64,000 nucleotides of DNA from TMP-86 sp046347195 (lineage in GTDB: Bacteria > Pseudomonadota > Gammaproteobacteria > Steroidobacterales > Steroidobacteraceae): assembly GCA_046347195.1 (NCBI GenBank), contig JAXMGQ010000005.1, positions 87,320-151,319 of the forward strand, read 5' to 3'. Below the pieces are notes generated by a model. The model saw only the letters and a program-made list of their open reading frames with translations, was not told the DNA's origin and searched no databases. How positions within the stretch are numbered: position 1 is the first letter of the stretch; each line of letters opens with the position of its first letter. Both the position numbers and the translations under genes were made by a program. Below are positions 50,625 through 59,048 of the stretch, in pieces.

Positions 50625-51440
50625 TCAGAACGGCTCAGGTATAGGGATCGGCTTGCCCGACACTGGATTCGGATAGTGGAAGGGCGGCACGAAGTAATGC
50701 TCGGGATACTGCGAGTTCGCATCCTCGATCGCCGTCTGCTCATCCGGCCCGAAGGGGTTCTTGTCGCTTTTGACCACTGAACGCTCGCCGCCCAGCACCG
50801 GCTTTTTCTGCTTGTCCCAACCCTCGTAATAGTTCGTGAAGTAGGTCGACCAGAACTTCATGTGCTTGATCTTCCAGACGCCGTTTTCCTTGACGTACTC
50901 GTTCTCGTAAAGGCCTTCGTTCCAGAACGCGACCGGCCGCTCCTGCCACGCCGCCTGCGCGAGCGTGCGCCAGCGCCCATGCGCGGTCTTGCCATCGGCA
51001 TCGATGTCGACGATGCCCTGGAGCTGTGGATGGTTGAAGAGCACGCCCTTGCGCAGACCATCCTTGCCGGCACCACGGCCCATGCCCTGACCGAAGCCCA
51101 TCTGAAATTGACGAGCGACGCCTTCCTTGCCCTTGTAGAGACCGCCGCCACCGAGCTGCACCGTACCGTCATCGGTGAAGAGCTCGACGATCTGCGACCA
51201 CAGCGCCTTGTCGACGAAGTAACCGTAGGCGCGTTGCAGCTTTTCGATGGCCTTCACGTCTTCAAGGCGCGTGACCGAATCCTGGGTGGCGTTGAGCTTC
51301 GCGCTGAGCTCCTGCACCTGCGCTTCGAGCTGGCTGACGCGCGAATCGCTGCAGGCGCCGAGCAGCAGCAATGCCGGTACGGCCATGGTGAACGTGACAC
51401 GTGCCGTGCGACGCGTCGAGGAATGCTTTGGCCTGATCAT
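50625..51440 (-). CDS. NTF2/SnoaL-like lipoprotein
   Basis: 271 aa from ATG 51440 (GGGGGT upstream). A lipobox LLLLGAC near residue 30 marks a lipoprotein; a short coiled coil follows (RVSQLEAQVQELSAKLNATQ), then an NTF2-like domain (VKAIEKLQRAYGYFVDKALW, VELFTDDGTVQLGGGGLYKG, HPQLQGIVDIDADGKTAHGR, WKIKHMKFWSTYFTNYYEGW) and a Pro-rich tail (FHYPNPVSGKPIPIPEPF). Domains of this type act as dehydratases, isomerases or binding proteins. Anchored in the periplasm beside the cupins. Confidence 0.8.
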   Translation of the reverse strand: MIRPKHSSTRRTARVTFTMAVPALLLLGACSDSRVSQLEAQVQELSAKLNATQDSVTRLEDVKAIEKLQRAYGYFVDKALWSQIVELFTDDGTVQLGGGGLYKGKEGVARQFQMGFGQGMGRGAGKDGLRKGVLFNHPQLQGIVDIDADGKTAHGRWRTLAQAAWQERPVAFWNEGLYENEYVKENGVWKIKHMKFWSTYFTNYYEGWDKQKKPVLGGERSVVKSDKNPFGPDEQTAIEDANSQYPEHYFVPPFHYPNPVSGKPIPIPEPF

Positions 51441-51621
51441 CGTTACCCCCGCTTTCGAGTAGTTGTGAAACGCGAGGATTCTAGCATCGGGGGGAGGCCT
51501 GCCAGACAGGGCGGCGCGATAATGGCCGGCATGGCAAGCTCGACTGGTTCTACTGAGCGGCGCTGTCGGTGGTGTTCGTGGCACTCACGGCGATTTTCGC
51601 TTCCGGTGAACGATGACCCGC

Positions 51622-51642
51622 TGTATAGTGAACCTCTATACA
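51622..51642. promoter_or_regulatory. palindromic operator before the RHH-like gene
   Basis: TGTATAG (51622-51628) and CTATACA (51636-51642) are perfect inverted 7-mers with a 7-bp spacer, ending 14 bp before the ATG at 51657. A TATAGT -10-like element overlaps the left arm. Ideal position for autorepression by the small RHH-like protein encoded next. Confidence 0.6.
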
Positions 51643-51656
51643 AAGAGGCAATCATC

Positions 51657-51851
51657 ATGACCGCAGAAAAGACCGTCTCGATGGGCTTTCGCGTCGCTCC
51701 GCGGTTCAAGGCCTTGCTTGAGATCGCCGCGACACGTGAAAACCGCAGCCTGACCAACATGCTCGAGACGCTCCTCTATGCCCACTGCGAACTGCACGGG
51801 CTCAAGGAGCCGGCGACGAGAGCGAGCAAGTCCAAGGGAGCTAAGCAATGA
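51657..51851 (+). CDS. small ribbon-helix-helix-like regulator of the helicase-nuclease operon
   Basis: 64 aa from ATG 51657 with AGAGG upstream. TVSMGFRVAPRFKALLEIAA is a beta strand followed by a helix, then TRENRSLTNMLETLLYAHCE, a turn and second helix, as in RHH DNA-binding proteins; a basic Lys-rich tail follows. Its stop overlaps the helicase start (ATGA). Together with the adjacent palindrome this looks like a negative autoregulator controlling a potentially harmful large enzyme, as in many defence operons (inference). No longer related protein recognised. Confidence 0.65.
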   Translation: MTAEKTVSMGFRVAPRFKALLEIAATRENRSLTNMLETLLYAHCELHGLKEPATRASKSKGAKQ

Positions 51852-54802
51852 CGGACAACCTCGCGGCCGGCGCGCCTCAAGTCCTTGACCTGCTCAACTA
51901 CATTGAACAGGTCGAAAAGCTGAAGACCAAGCCGGCCTTCATGGTTCCGACCGAGTTCTTCGTCGCACACCAGCACGAGCTCAAGGGCCTGCCGGAGCTG
52001 CAGTTCAACCTGCAGGTCGAGGGTGACGACGTGTGGTTGCGCGTGCCGCGGTTGCAGGAAATCGCTCCGCCGGAGCTCGACGAGCAACTCAAGCCTTGGG
52101 TGACGCTGCCCAAGAGCCCAGAGAAGTCGCCCGAGCTCAAGAGCGAGACCCTCACCTTCGAGGGAAAGCGAGAGGTCGCCAGAGCGCAGCTCAAGGATCA
52201 TCCCGAGGTGCAGGAGGCGTTCGATTGGTACGTGGAGTACCAGTGGGAGCCCTGGGCCGCCGCTGAGCGTCCTCGGCGCAAGGCCATCGCCCGCTACAAC
52301 CAGCTGTTCTCGCTGCAGCAGGCCATCTCGTCAGAGGGAGCGGAGACGCCACTTGAACTGGTCTGGGGCATCGGCTACGCCGCCTGGAAGAAGGAGGGCT
52401 TCGGCACGGCGCTGATGTACCCGCTGCTCGTGCAGGCCTGCGAAATCTCGCTCAACGAGAAGACCTTCGACCTCGAGGTTCGGCCTCGCGACGTCGAGCT
52501 TCGGCTTGAGGCCGACTGCTACGCGGAAATGGAGCTGCCCGGCGTCAAGCAGCTGGAAGCCTACTGGCGCAGCGCGCTGGCCACCGGAGTTAACCGGGCC
52601 AACCCGTTCGAGGCCTCTACCTTCGACGGCACCCTGAAGGCCGCCGTCGGCCATCTCGATCCGACGGGCACCTATGAAGTCCGCACCAACGATGTCACAC
52701 CTCCGACCCCGAGCGACAAGCTGACGATCACGAACACCTGGGTCCTTTTCGGCCGCAAGCGTTCTGGCGACATCTTCCTGGAAGACATCCGACGCCTGAA
52801 GAAGAAGGTCGAGGAGGCCAAGACGCTTCCGAGCGTCATCCGCAGCTTCGTCGAGCGCGGCGACTCGACGGTGAAGGTGCGTCCGGAGCAGCCGTTCCGC
52901 GGCCTGTCGACCAGCGATGCCGGCTCCCAGGCGATGGAGCTGTACTTCCCGATGGCCTACAACGACGAGCAGATCTCCATCGTTCAGAAGCTTCACGCCA
53001 ATGAAGGCGTGGTCGTCCAGGGTCCGCCGGGGACCGGCAAGACGCACACGATCGCCAACGTCATCTGCCACTACCTCGCGCAGGGCAAGCGGGTCCTGGT
53101 GACCGCCAAGGGCGAGTCGGCACTGGCGGTACTACAGGAGAAGCTGCCCGAGCGCATCCGGCCGCTCAGCGTCGCGCTGCTGTCCGATGAGCGCGACGGC
53201 ATGAAGCAGTTCGAGCACTCCATCCAGACCATCGCCTCGAGCGTCGCGGGTCTGAACCCGACACGCGCTGCGCAGAACATCGCCGCGGCCGAGGAGAAGC
53301 TCAACCAGCTCCACGCCAAGATTGCCCACGTTGACAAGACGGTAGCGGCATATGCCTCCAAGCACATGCAGAGCTACCCCTTCCAGGGGCGCGAGGTGAC
53401 CCCGGAGGAACTGGCGAAGGTGGTGCTGGAGCACGCCGAGACGTACCAGTGGTTTGACGACGAGCCTCCTGCCACCAAGGGCGAGACGCTGCCGCTCGAC
53501 GACGCGGCCATCAATGCGCTACGTCGCGCCCGCATGACGGTCTGCGAGGACCTACCGTACCTCGGTTGTACGTTGCCGGCGCCGGACGACTTCCCCGTCT
53601 GGGCAGACATGCTTGGCCTGCATCGAGACCTGGTCAAAGCCAAGTCGATTGATGAGAGCGTCACCCGAGGGGCCATCCTCGCGCTGGTGGACTCGCGCCT
53701 GGAATCCTTCGAGAAGGCGCAAGCGCTGGTCAAGTTCCTCGAAGACCGTATGTCGCTCAAAGCCAAGCTTGCCGGCACGCGCCAGCCGTGGCTTGAGGCG
53801 CTCGGCAAGCGCTTTGCCGACATGCAACCGACCGACCCGGTGCTGATGGCGCTCGTCAGCCTTTGCGTGGATGTGCACAAGCTCGAGCGCCAGCGGCGCG
53901 AGCTGCTGGCCAAGGCGGTCGAAGTGCCCGCCGACGCTGAGCTCAACGAAGACGTGACCGATGCCCTCTCGCGACTCGTGGCCGGCAAGAGCGCGTTCGC
54001 ACTGCCGTTCGGCAAGGGTGACGCCAGGAAGCTCGTGGCGGCCATGACGGTGATCGGAGTGGCGCCTGCATCCAAGTCCGACTGGGAGCTGGCGCAGGAG
54101 CTGCTGGCCTGGCGTATTGAGACCCGTAAGGTTCTCGCTCGCTGGGGCTCGCTGTCTGGCGAGTTCGGTCTGGAGGCTCCTGGTGCCGGCGTTGAGCCGG
54201 CGCTGAAGAAGGTGGCGACATGGCAGGCTGGCATCGAAGAGGTCCGGCAGCTGACCTTCGACTTTGACGCGAAGCTGCACTCCCGGCTTGAGGAGGTGTT
54301 CGGCAAGCAGACCGCCGACCGTATGTGGGACGGCGGGGAGCCCTTCGTGGCGACGGCCTACTCCAGCCTTCAGGCGCATGTCGACAAAAGTCGGCTTGCC
54401 TACGGGATGAAGCGCGTGCAGGAACTGGTCCGCAAGCTTGAGGGCCACAGCGGCGGCATCGTTGAAGAGCTGCGGTCCTTCTTCACCGAGTCGCTGGGCT
54501 GTACCTCTGTTGACGAGTCCGTGCTTCAGACGACCTGGTTGGCGCTGCAAGCAGAGTTGTCGCGCCTGACAGCGCTGAAGCCATCGCTTGCCGAGATTGA
54601 ACGCGTGACGGCGGCAATCGACGCGGCCGGGGCGACCAAGTGGGCACGGCGCCTTCGCACTGAGTCGACGACGGCTGACCTCGATAGCGCAACGCCGGCG
54701 ACCTGGCTTGATGCATGGAACTGGCGGCAGGCGGTCATTTTCTCGACCGCATCGACGGCCACCACAAGATGCGCGTGCTTTTCGACGAGCGCCGAACGCT
54801 GA
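51848..54802 (+). CDS. large SF1 (UPF1-like) helicase, N-terminal part before a frameshift
   Basis: About 960 residues belong to the protein before the frame breaks near 54738-54742. An N-terminal region of ~380 residues of unknown fold is followed by MAYNDEQISIVQKL (Q-motif-like) and Walker A GPPGTGKTHT at about residues 392-401, motif Ia (KRVLVTAKGESALAVLQEKL), and then a long helical insert of ~450 residues, as in DNA2/UPF1-like proteins. After TWLDAWNWRQAVIF the frame is lost; protein sequence continues one frame away (LDRIDGHHKM). One missing base in the TTTT run at 54738-54741 would repair it. With the next entry it forms one gene of about 1490 codons. Start overlaps the RHH-like gene. 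Confidence 0.8.
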   Translation: MTDNLAAGAPQVLDLLNYIEQVEKLKTKPAFMVPTEFFVAHQHELKGLPELQFNLQVEGDDVWLRVPRLQEIAPPELDEQLKPWVTLPKSPEKSPELKSETLTFEGKREVARAQLKDHPEVQEAFDWYVEYQWEPWAAAERPRRKAIARYNQLFSLQQAISSEGAETPLELVWGIGYAAWKKEGFGTALMYPLLVQACEISLNEKTFDLEVRPRDVELRLEADCYAEMELPGVKQLEAYWRSALATGVNRANPFEASTFDGTLKAAVGHLDPTGTYEVRTNDVTPPTPSDKLTITNTWVLFGRKRSGDIFLEDIRRLKKKVEEAKTLPSVIRSFVERGDSTVKVRPEQPFRGLSTSDAGSQAMELYFPMAYNDEQISIVQKLHANEGVVVQGPPGTGKTHTIANVICHYLAQGKRVLVTAKGESALAVLQEKLPERIRPLSVALLSDERDGMKQFEHSIQTIASSVAGLNPTRAAQNIAAAEEKLNQLHAKIAHVDKTVAAYASKHMQSYPFQGREVTPEELAKVVLEHAETYQWFDDEPPATKGETLPLDDAAINALRRARMTVCEDLPYLGCTLPAPDDFPVWADMLGLHRDLVKAKSIDESVTRGAILALVDSRLESFEKAQALVKFLEDRMSLKAKLAGTRQPWLEALGKRFADMQPTDPVLMALVSLCVDVHKLERQRRELLAKAVEVPADAELNEDVTDALSRLVAGKSAFALPFGKGDARKLVAAMTVIGVAPASKSDWELAQELLAWRIETRKVLARWGSLSGEFGLEAPGAGVEPALKKVATWQAGIEEVRQLTFDFDAKLHSRLEEVFGKQTADRMWDGGEPFVATAYSSLQAHVDKSRLAYGMKRVQELVRKLEGHSGGIVEELRSFFTESLGCTSVDESVLQTTWLALQAELSRLTALKPSLAEIERVTAAIDAAGATKWARRLRTESTTADLDSATPATWLDAWNWRQAVIFSTASTATTRCACFSTSAER

Positions 54803-56331
54803 CGACATCGCTGGCCCGCACATACCAGGACCTGGTGGCGGAGAAGACCTGGCTGGGAGTGTTCAACAACTCGCCGAACTCGGTGCGCCAGGCCCTGCAG
54901 GCCTACCTCAACGCCATTCAAAAGATAGGCTCTGGCACTGGGGTGCGTGCTGTTCGCCATCGCAAGAACGCTCGCGAGGCAATGCTCCGCGCGTATCAGG
55001 CGGTGCCGTGTTGGGTACTGCCACAGTGGCGGGTCTCCGAGACCATTCCCCCGGAGGTGGGGCTGTTCGACTTGGTCATCATCGACGAGGCCTCCCAGTC
55101 GGACATCTGGGCGTTGCCCGCGCTGCTTCGCGGCCAGAAGGTGCTGATCGTCGGTGACCACAAGCAGGTGTCGCCGTCCGCTGTCGGTACGGCCGAAGAG
55201 AAAATCAAGGAGCTGACCAACCGGTTCCTGACCAACCAGCCCCACGGGTCGGAGATGACGCCGGACAAGTCCATCTACGACCTGGCCCGCGTCGTGTTTG
55301 CAGGCAACTCGGTGATGCTCAAAGAGCACTTCCGTTGTGTGCCAGCCATCATCGAGTTCTCGAACCGAGAGTTCTACCAAGGCGACATCCGGCCCCTGCG
55401 GGTGCCGAAGGCGAACGAGCGCCTGGACCCGCCGCTGGTCGATGTGTTCGTCAAGGGCGGCAACCGGCGCGTCGACGTCAATGAACCTGAGGCCAAGGCC
55501 ATCGTCGACGAAATCAAGGTCATCCTTGCTGACCCGCAGTTCGACGGGCGCAGCATCGGTGTGGTGACTCTCCTGGGAACGGCTCAGGCGGCTCGCATCC
55601 ACGAGCTCGTCAGCGAGTGCATCTCGCCGGTCGACGTCGTGGAGCGCAAGATTGCCATTGGCCCGCCTCCAGTGTTCCAGGGGCGCGAGCGGGACATCAT
55701 GATGGTCTCCATGGTGCTGGGTCCCGGCGACCGGTCGGCCGTCAATCGCGCGGACATGCACCAGCGCTTCAACGTCGCCCTGTCGCGAGCCCGGGACCGG
55801 ATGTATCTGTTCCGGTCAGTGGCCGAGACCGAGTTCAAGGATGACTCACTCAACGGCAAGGTCATCAGCCACTTCAAGCAACCGTTCCATCAGGACGCGA
55901 AGAAGGTACAGGCGCTCCGGGAACGCTGCGAGTCGGGGTTCGAGCTGGAGATGTTCGACGAGTTCGTCAAACGCGGCTTCCGCGTGGAACCGCAGGTGCC
56001 GTGTGGGGGATACCGCATCGACTTCGTCGTTGAGGGCAATGAGGGCCGGCGCCTGGCCGTTGAATGCGACGGCGACCGCTTCCACGGGCCTGGCCAGTGG
56101 CAGGACGATATGGCGCGTCAGCGAGTGCTTGAGCGGGCCGGCTGGACGTTCTGGCGGTGCTTCGCGTCAAGCTTCGTTCGCCGGCGCGAGGTGGTACTGG
56201 AGGACCTCATGCGGACACTGGAGCGCCTCGGCATCGAGCCGTTGGGGGCTGAGTCGGTCGACAGCACCATGTGGGTCCACTACAAGGAAGTCGACCCGTA
56301 CGGCATCGAAGCAGAGCAGGAGGTCGCCTGA
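54715..56331 (+). CDS. SF1 helicase C-terminal part with Vsr/MTES_1575-like nuclease domain
   Basis: Continuation of the gene starting at 51848; the true protein joins around 54740, so the apparent start at 54715 is not real. Motif II FDLVIIDEASQSDIWALPAL, motif III VLIVGDHKQVSPSAV, motif IV-VI region (LKEHFRCVPAIIEFSNREFY; FQGRERDIMMVSMVL; RFNVALSRARDRMYLFRS). Then a separate domain: GFELEMFDEFVKRGFRVEPQ, GYRIDFVVEG, LAVECDGDRFHGPGQWQDDM, RQRVLERAGWTFWRCFASSF, i.e. the D...E-x-D PD-(D/E)XK nuclease of the Vsr-like REase_MTES_1575 type. Helicase-nuclease fusions of this kind often act in defence against foreign DNA. The partner gene follows 2 bp after the stop. Confidence 0.8.
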   Translation: MELAAGGHFLDRIDGHHKMRVLFDERRTLTTSLARTYQDLVAEKTWLGVFNNSPNSVRQALQAYLNAIQKIGSGTGVRAVRHRKNAREAMLRAYQAVPCWVLPQWRVSETIPPEVGLFDLVIIDEASQSDIWALPALLRGQKVLIVGDHKQVSPSAVGTAEEKIKELTNRFLTNQPHGSEMTPDKSIYDLARVVFAGNSVMLKEHFRCVPAIIEFSNREFYQGDIRPLRVPKANERLDPPLVDVFVKGGNRRVDVNEPEAKAIVDEIKVILADPQFDGRSIGVVTLLGTAQAARIHELVSECISPVDVVERKIAIGPPPVFQGRERDIMMVSMVLGPGDRSAVNRADMHQRFNVALSRARDRMYLFRSVAETEFKDDSLNGKVISHFKQPFHQDAKKVQALRERCESGFELEMFDEFVKRGFRVEPQVPCGGYRIDFVVEGNEGRRLAVECDGDRFHGPGQWQDDMARQRVLERAGWTFWRCFASSFVRRREVVLEDLMRTLERLGIEPLGAESVDSTMWVHYKEVDPYGIEAEQEVA

Positions 56332-56333
56332 CC

Positions 56334-56906
56334 ATGCCCCGCCCACTCCTGCAGCTCGGTGTCGGTGACTTGGAGGCGTTGTTCTCCAAGTCCAAGACCG
56401 ACGTCAAAGTGCTGAAGCAGCTCGAAAACGAGTTGCAGCACCGGCAGATGCCGCGAGCCGTGGCGCTCTTGGCAGAAGTACAGGCTGCGATGTACGGAGC
56501 GACGCCCGCTGCGCCAGCAGTGACGCCGACCCAACCTGCGCCGGCGCCTCATCAGCCCGGGCTCTGGGAGCCGCCGCCCGCAACGGCCCCCGCGCCTGTC
56601 GCGGCACCTGTTGCGCCACCTCGTCAAGCGACCCCAGCCAAGGCGCCTGCGCCGCCTGCCGCGGCCAAAGTTCCCCAGCCCGCAGCCCCGGTGATGCCGC
56701 TCGAGGATGCCTATAGGCTGCTAAAGGCCACGCCCGGCTCAACGTGGGAGTCGATTGAGCAGACGCGCCGTCAGCTCGTGCAGCAATCTCATCCCGCGCG
56801 GCTGAAATCGATGAGCCCGGAGCGTCGAACGCAGGTGCTTGCGGAGGCAAAGAGGGTGAATTCGGCGCATTCCACCCTGTCGCAGGCGCGCTGCGGCGGA
56901 CGCTAG
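56334..56906 (+). CDS. Pro/Ala-rich linker protein with J-domain-like C-terminus
   Basis: 190 aa, ATG 2 bp after the helicase stop. Residues 1-55: helical module (LLQLGVGDLEALFSKSKTDV, LENELQHRQMPRAVALLAEV). Residues ~58-120: low-complexity Pro/Ala linker. Residues ~122-187: LEDAYRLLKATPGSTWESIE, QTRRQLVQQSHPARLKSMSP, AEAKRVNSAHSTLS, which follows the J-domain layout (helix, HP-containing loop, helix) but with HPA instead of HPD. Possible adaptor for the helicase-nuclease; no defined function. Confidence 0.7.
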   Translation: MPRPLLQLGVGDLEALFSKSKTDVKVLKQLENELQHRQMPRAVALLAEVQAAMYGATPAAPAVTPTQPAPAPHQPGLWEPPPATAPAPVAAPVAPPRQATPAKAPAPPAAAKVPQPAAPVMPLEDAYRLLKATPGSTWESIEQTRRQLVQQSHPARLKSMSPERRTQVLAEAKRVNSAHSTLSQARCGGR

Positions 56907-57063
56907 ACGCCAAATGCCCGATCACAACTACTTGCTCGAGGGAGCATTCTTAATTAACCGTGCGTTTGCGCTACTTATCTCCATCGCAGAAGCCCCAGGT
57001 CTTTGATGCCCGCCTTATCTCTGTAATATCAGCCATTTACACCTGATGGACCGATAGCTGATT

Positions 57064-57073
57064 TGTAGCTACA
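57064..57073. promoter_or_regulatory. palindrome before the DinJ-like antitoxin gene
   Basis: TGTAGCTACA is a perfect 10-bp palindrome 8 bp before ATG 57082, followed by a third GTAGC (57076-57080). Typical place for antitoxin autorepression. The ~170 bp from 56907 to 57063 are AT-richer than the surroundings and hold no gene. Confidence 0.5.
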
Positions 57074-57081
57074 ATGTAGCC

Positions 57082-57417
57082 ATGAGAGACTCTATCGTCA
57101 GAGCCCGTATCGACGGCAGCCTGAAGGAGCGGGCCAGCGAGGTGCTCAAGGAGCATGGGCTCGAGATGAGCGATGCGATCCGGCTCTTCTTGAATCAAGT
57201 GGTCCGGCATCGCGGGCTTCCTTTCCCGGTGCGCGACCCAGCGGTCCGCGTCGTCTCCGGCAAGTATCTGCGCTCGATGAAGAGCAAAGCACAGAACGCC
57301 GATCGCAAGATGGCAGCCGATGGAAAGGTGCCGTCCGAAGCCTTCGTGATGCTTCGTCCGGAAGTGATCAAAGGATCGAGCATCGAATGGCCCGATGAAG
57401 CACTGCTCGTTGAATGA
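57082..57417 (+). CDS. RelB/DinJ-type antitoxin with C-terminal extension
   Basis: 111 aa. N-terminal RHH as in DinJ: SIVRARIDGSLKERASEVLK, EHGLEMSDAIRLFLNQVVRH, GLPFPVR (residues 3-51). The rest (~52-111) is a basic then acidic tail ending IEWPDEALLVE, longer than the usual ~85-90 aa. It overlaps the downstream nucleotidyltransferase gene (ATGA), the antitoxin-first order of type II systems. Partner is not a YafQ/RelE RNase, which is unusual. Confidence 0.75.
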   Translation: MRDSIVRARIDGSLKERASEVLKEHGLEMSDAIRLFLNQVVRHRGLPFPVRDPAVRVVSGKYLRSMKSKAQNADRKMAADGKVPSEAFVMLRPEVIKGSSIEWPDEALLVE

Positions 57418-58181
57418 ATGAGCTGCCTGCAATCGCGCTTACCTCGGAGGAGATCCTTCGGATCTTCAAGAGCTGCAACACACAGGCGCTATTGGTGGGC
57501 GGGCAGGCGCTCGCCTACTGGGCGATGGAATTTCAAATCCGGCCGCGCGGAATCCTTCAAGACGGCGTCACCCGCGATGTTGACTTCATTGGTTCGGCCG
57601 CCGTGGCGCAGACAGTCTTCGAATCGCTGCGGCCGATGGGGTGGCGATTCTGGCGAGCCACCTTCGATGATGCAGGTTCGCAGACTGCGAAGATCAGCAA
57701 GCGCATCGAAGGCGTTGGCATCAAGCAGATCGACTTCCTGACTGGCATCATTGGGATCGACACCGAGAAAATCCGCAAGCGCGCGGTGAGCGTACGCCTG
57801 GCGGACGGCACCGGGATCAAGGTCCTGCATCCGATCGATGTGCTCGAGAGCCGATTGAAGAATCTCGCGAGCATTCCCTCGAAGCGCGATGCTCAAGGAA
57901 TTGCTCAGGCGAACCTCGCTCTCGAGATTGCCGCCGCCTATCTGAACTCGATGCTCGCAAGAGAGCCGCGGCAACTACTCAACGCGCTCAAGGCGGTCAT
58001 TCGCATCGCAGAGGACAAGAGCCTCGATCCCGTGTTCCATGACTACGGTATTGAACCGTTGTCGATCGTGCCGGCCGCGCAGGTTCCTGTGGATGACTTC
58101 AAGGATCGTGAATGGCCGTTGGTTCTCGCTCGCATCGATCGCCAGCGCCGTGCCTATGGAGATCGAATAGCCGCAAGATAA
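57414..58181 (+). CDS. nucleotidyltransferase-fold protein, probable toxin of the DinJ-linked pair
   Basis: 255 aa. LLVGGQALAYWAMEF (GG at residues 29-30) and GVTRDVDFIG (D55, D57) give the GG...DxD signature of MNT/AbiEii-like nucleotidyltransferases; IKQIDFLTGIIGID supplies a third acidic strand. A helical C-terminal half (LHPIDVLESRLKNLASIPSK) follows. In type IV AbiE and MNT/HEPN modules similar NTases add nucleotides to tRNA or to the partner toxin. Here the coupled gene is a DinJ-like antitoxin, so an NTase toxin is plausible but untested. Ends the inserted block. Confidence 0.7.
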   Translation: MNELPAIALTSEEILRIFKSCNTQALLVGGQALAYWAMEFQIRPRGILQDGVTRDVDFIGSAAVAQTVFESLRPMGWRFWRATFDDAGSQTAKISKRIEGVGIKQIDFLTGIIGIDTEKIRKRAVSVRLADGTGIKVLHPIDVLESRLKNLASIPSKRDAQGIAQANLALEIAAAYLNSMLAREPRQLLNALKAVIRIAEDKSLDPVFHDYGIEPLSIVPAAQVPVDDFKDREWPLVLARIDRQRRAYGDRIAAR

Positions 58182-58204
58182 GGAACAACGCGACCGGCAT
58201 CGCC

Positions 58205-58942
58205 TCAGACGGTCAGGTAGCCGCCGTCGACGGGAATGATGGCGCCGGTGATGAAGGCGGCGGCCGGGGAGCACAGGAAGGCGATTACCTCGGCCACTTC
58301 CTGGGGCTCTCCCCATCGACCCATCGGTGTGCGGGCAAGGACGCGCGCGCAAGCCTGCGCATCGGCCATCAGTCCTGCGCTCAAGGGAGTCCTGATCCAG
58401 CCCGGCGCCACCGCATTGACCCGCACCTGATCGGCCGCGAATTCCTGCGCCAGGGATTTCGTCAGCTGCATGATGCCGCCCTTGCTGGCGCTATAGGCAG
58501 GCCGGTCCTCGCTGCCGAAATAGGAGTACATGGAGGCCACGTTGACGATGGCGCCGCGAGACGCCTTGAGCAGCGGGCGTGCACCGAGGCTGGCGCGCAT
58601 GGTCGCGGTGAGATTGACGGCCAGGACCTGTTCGAAGACGGCGAGGTCGTATTCGTCCCGGTCGCGGCTGATTCCCGCGCAGTTGACCAGGTAGTCGAGG
58701 CGCGGCAGCGCGTCCAGGGTGCGCGACACGGCATCAGCGCAGGTCGCATCGAGTTCCACCACCGTCACGCCCGCGGCGGCGACGGCGCTCTCGGTGGCGC
58801 GCAATCCAGCTGCCACCACCGATGCACCCAGTTGAGCGAGGCACTCGGCGGCACTGGCACCGATCCCGCTGGTCCCGCCGATCACCAGGGCGGTTCGTCC
58901 GGCGAACAGGCCGGGACGGAAGGCATCACTCCGCCAGATCAT
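58205..58942 (-). CDS. short-chain dehydrogenase/reductase
   Basis: 245 aa from ATG 58942. ALVIGGTSGIGASAAECLAQ (~17-36), short second strand, LVNCAGISRDRDEY, NVASMYSYFG (Ser), AYSASKGGIMQL (YxxxK, ~150), RVNAVAPGWIRTPLSAG and a closing ITGAIIPVDGGYLTV. Classical SDR. It heads the right-hand part of the cupin/TonB locus after the inserted block; a similar SDR (45589) sits at the left. Confidence 0.88.
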   Translation of the reverse strand: MIWRSDAFRPGLFAGRTALVIGGTSGIGASAAECLAQLGASVVAAGLRATESAVAAAGVTVVELDATCADAVSRTLDALPRLDYLVNCAGISRDRDEYDLAVFEQVLAVNLTATMRASLGARPLLKASRGAIVNVASMYSYFGSEDRPAYSASKGGIMQLTKSLAQEFAADQVRVNAVAPGWIRTPLSAGLMADAQACARVLARTPMGRWGEPQEVAEVIAFLCSPAAAFITGAIIPVDGGYLTV

Positions 58943-59048
58943 GCGCGCGCTCCTCGCCTGAGGCGGACCGGGGCCGCCGCCCCCAGGGCGAATGGAATTC
59001 GCCACTGGACGCGTACTGCACCCGCTGATCTTAAGGCCACACCGCCGG

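Noticed and set aside
51520..51605. Short hydrophobic reading KLDWFY, stop, AALSVVFVALTAIFASGE before the RHH-like gene
   Set aside because: Interrupted by a TGA, no start or ribosome site; at most a worn gene end at the edge of the inserted block.
54730..54745. Programmed -1 ribosomal frameshift in the helicase gene
   Set aside because: The local ATTTTCTC does not form an X-XXY-YYZ slippery heptamer in the right phase and no strong downstream stem is evident; a base error or mutation is simpler.
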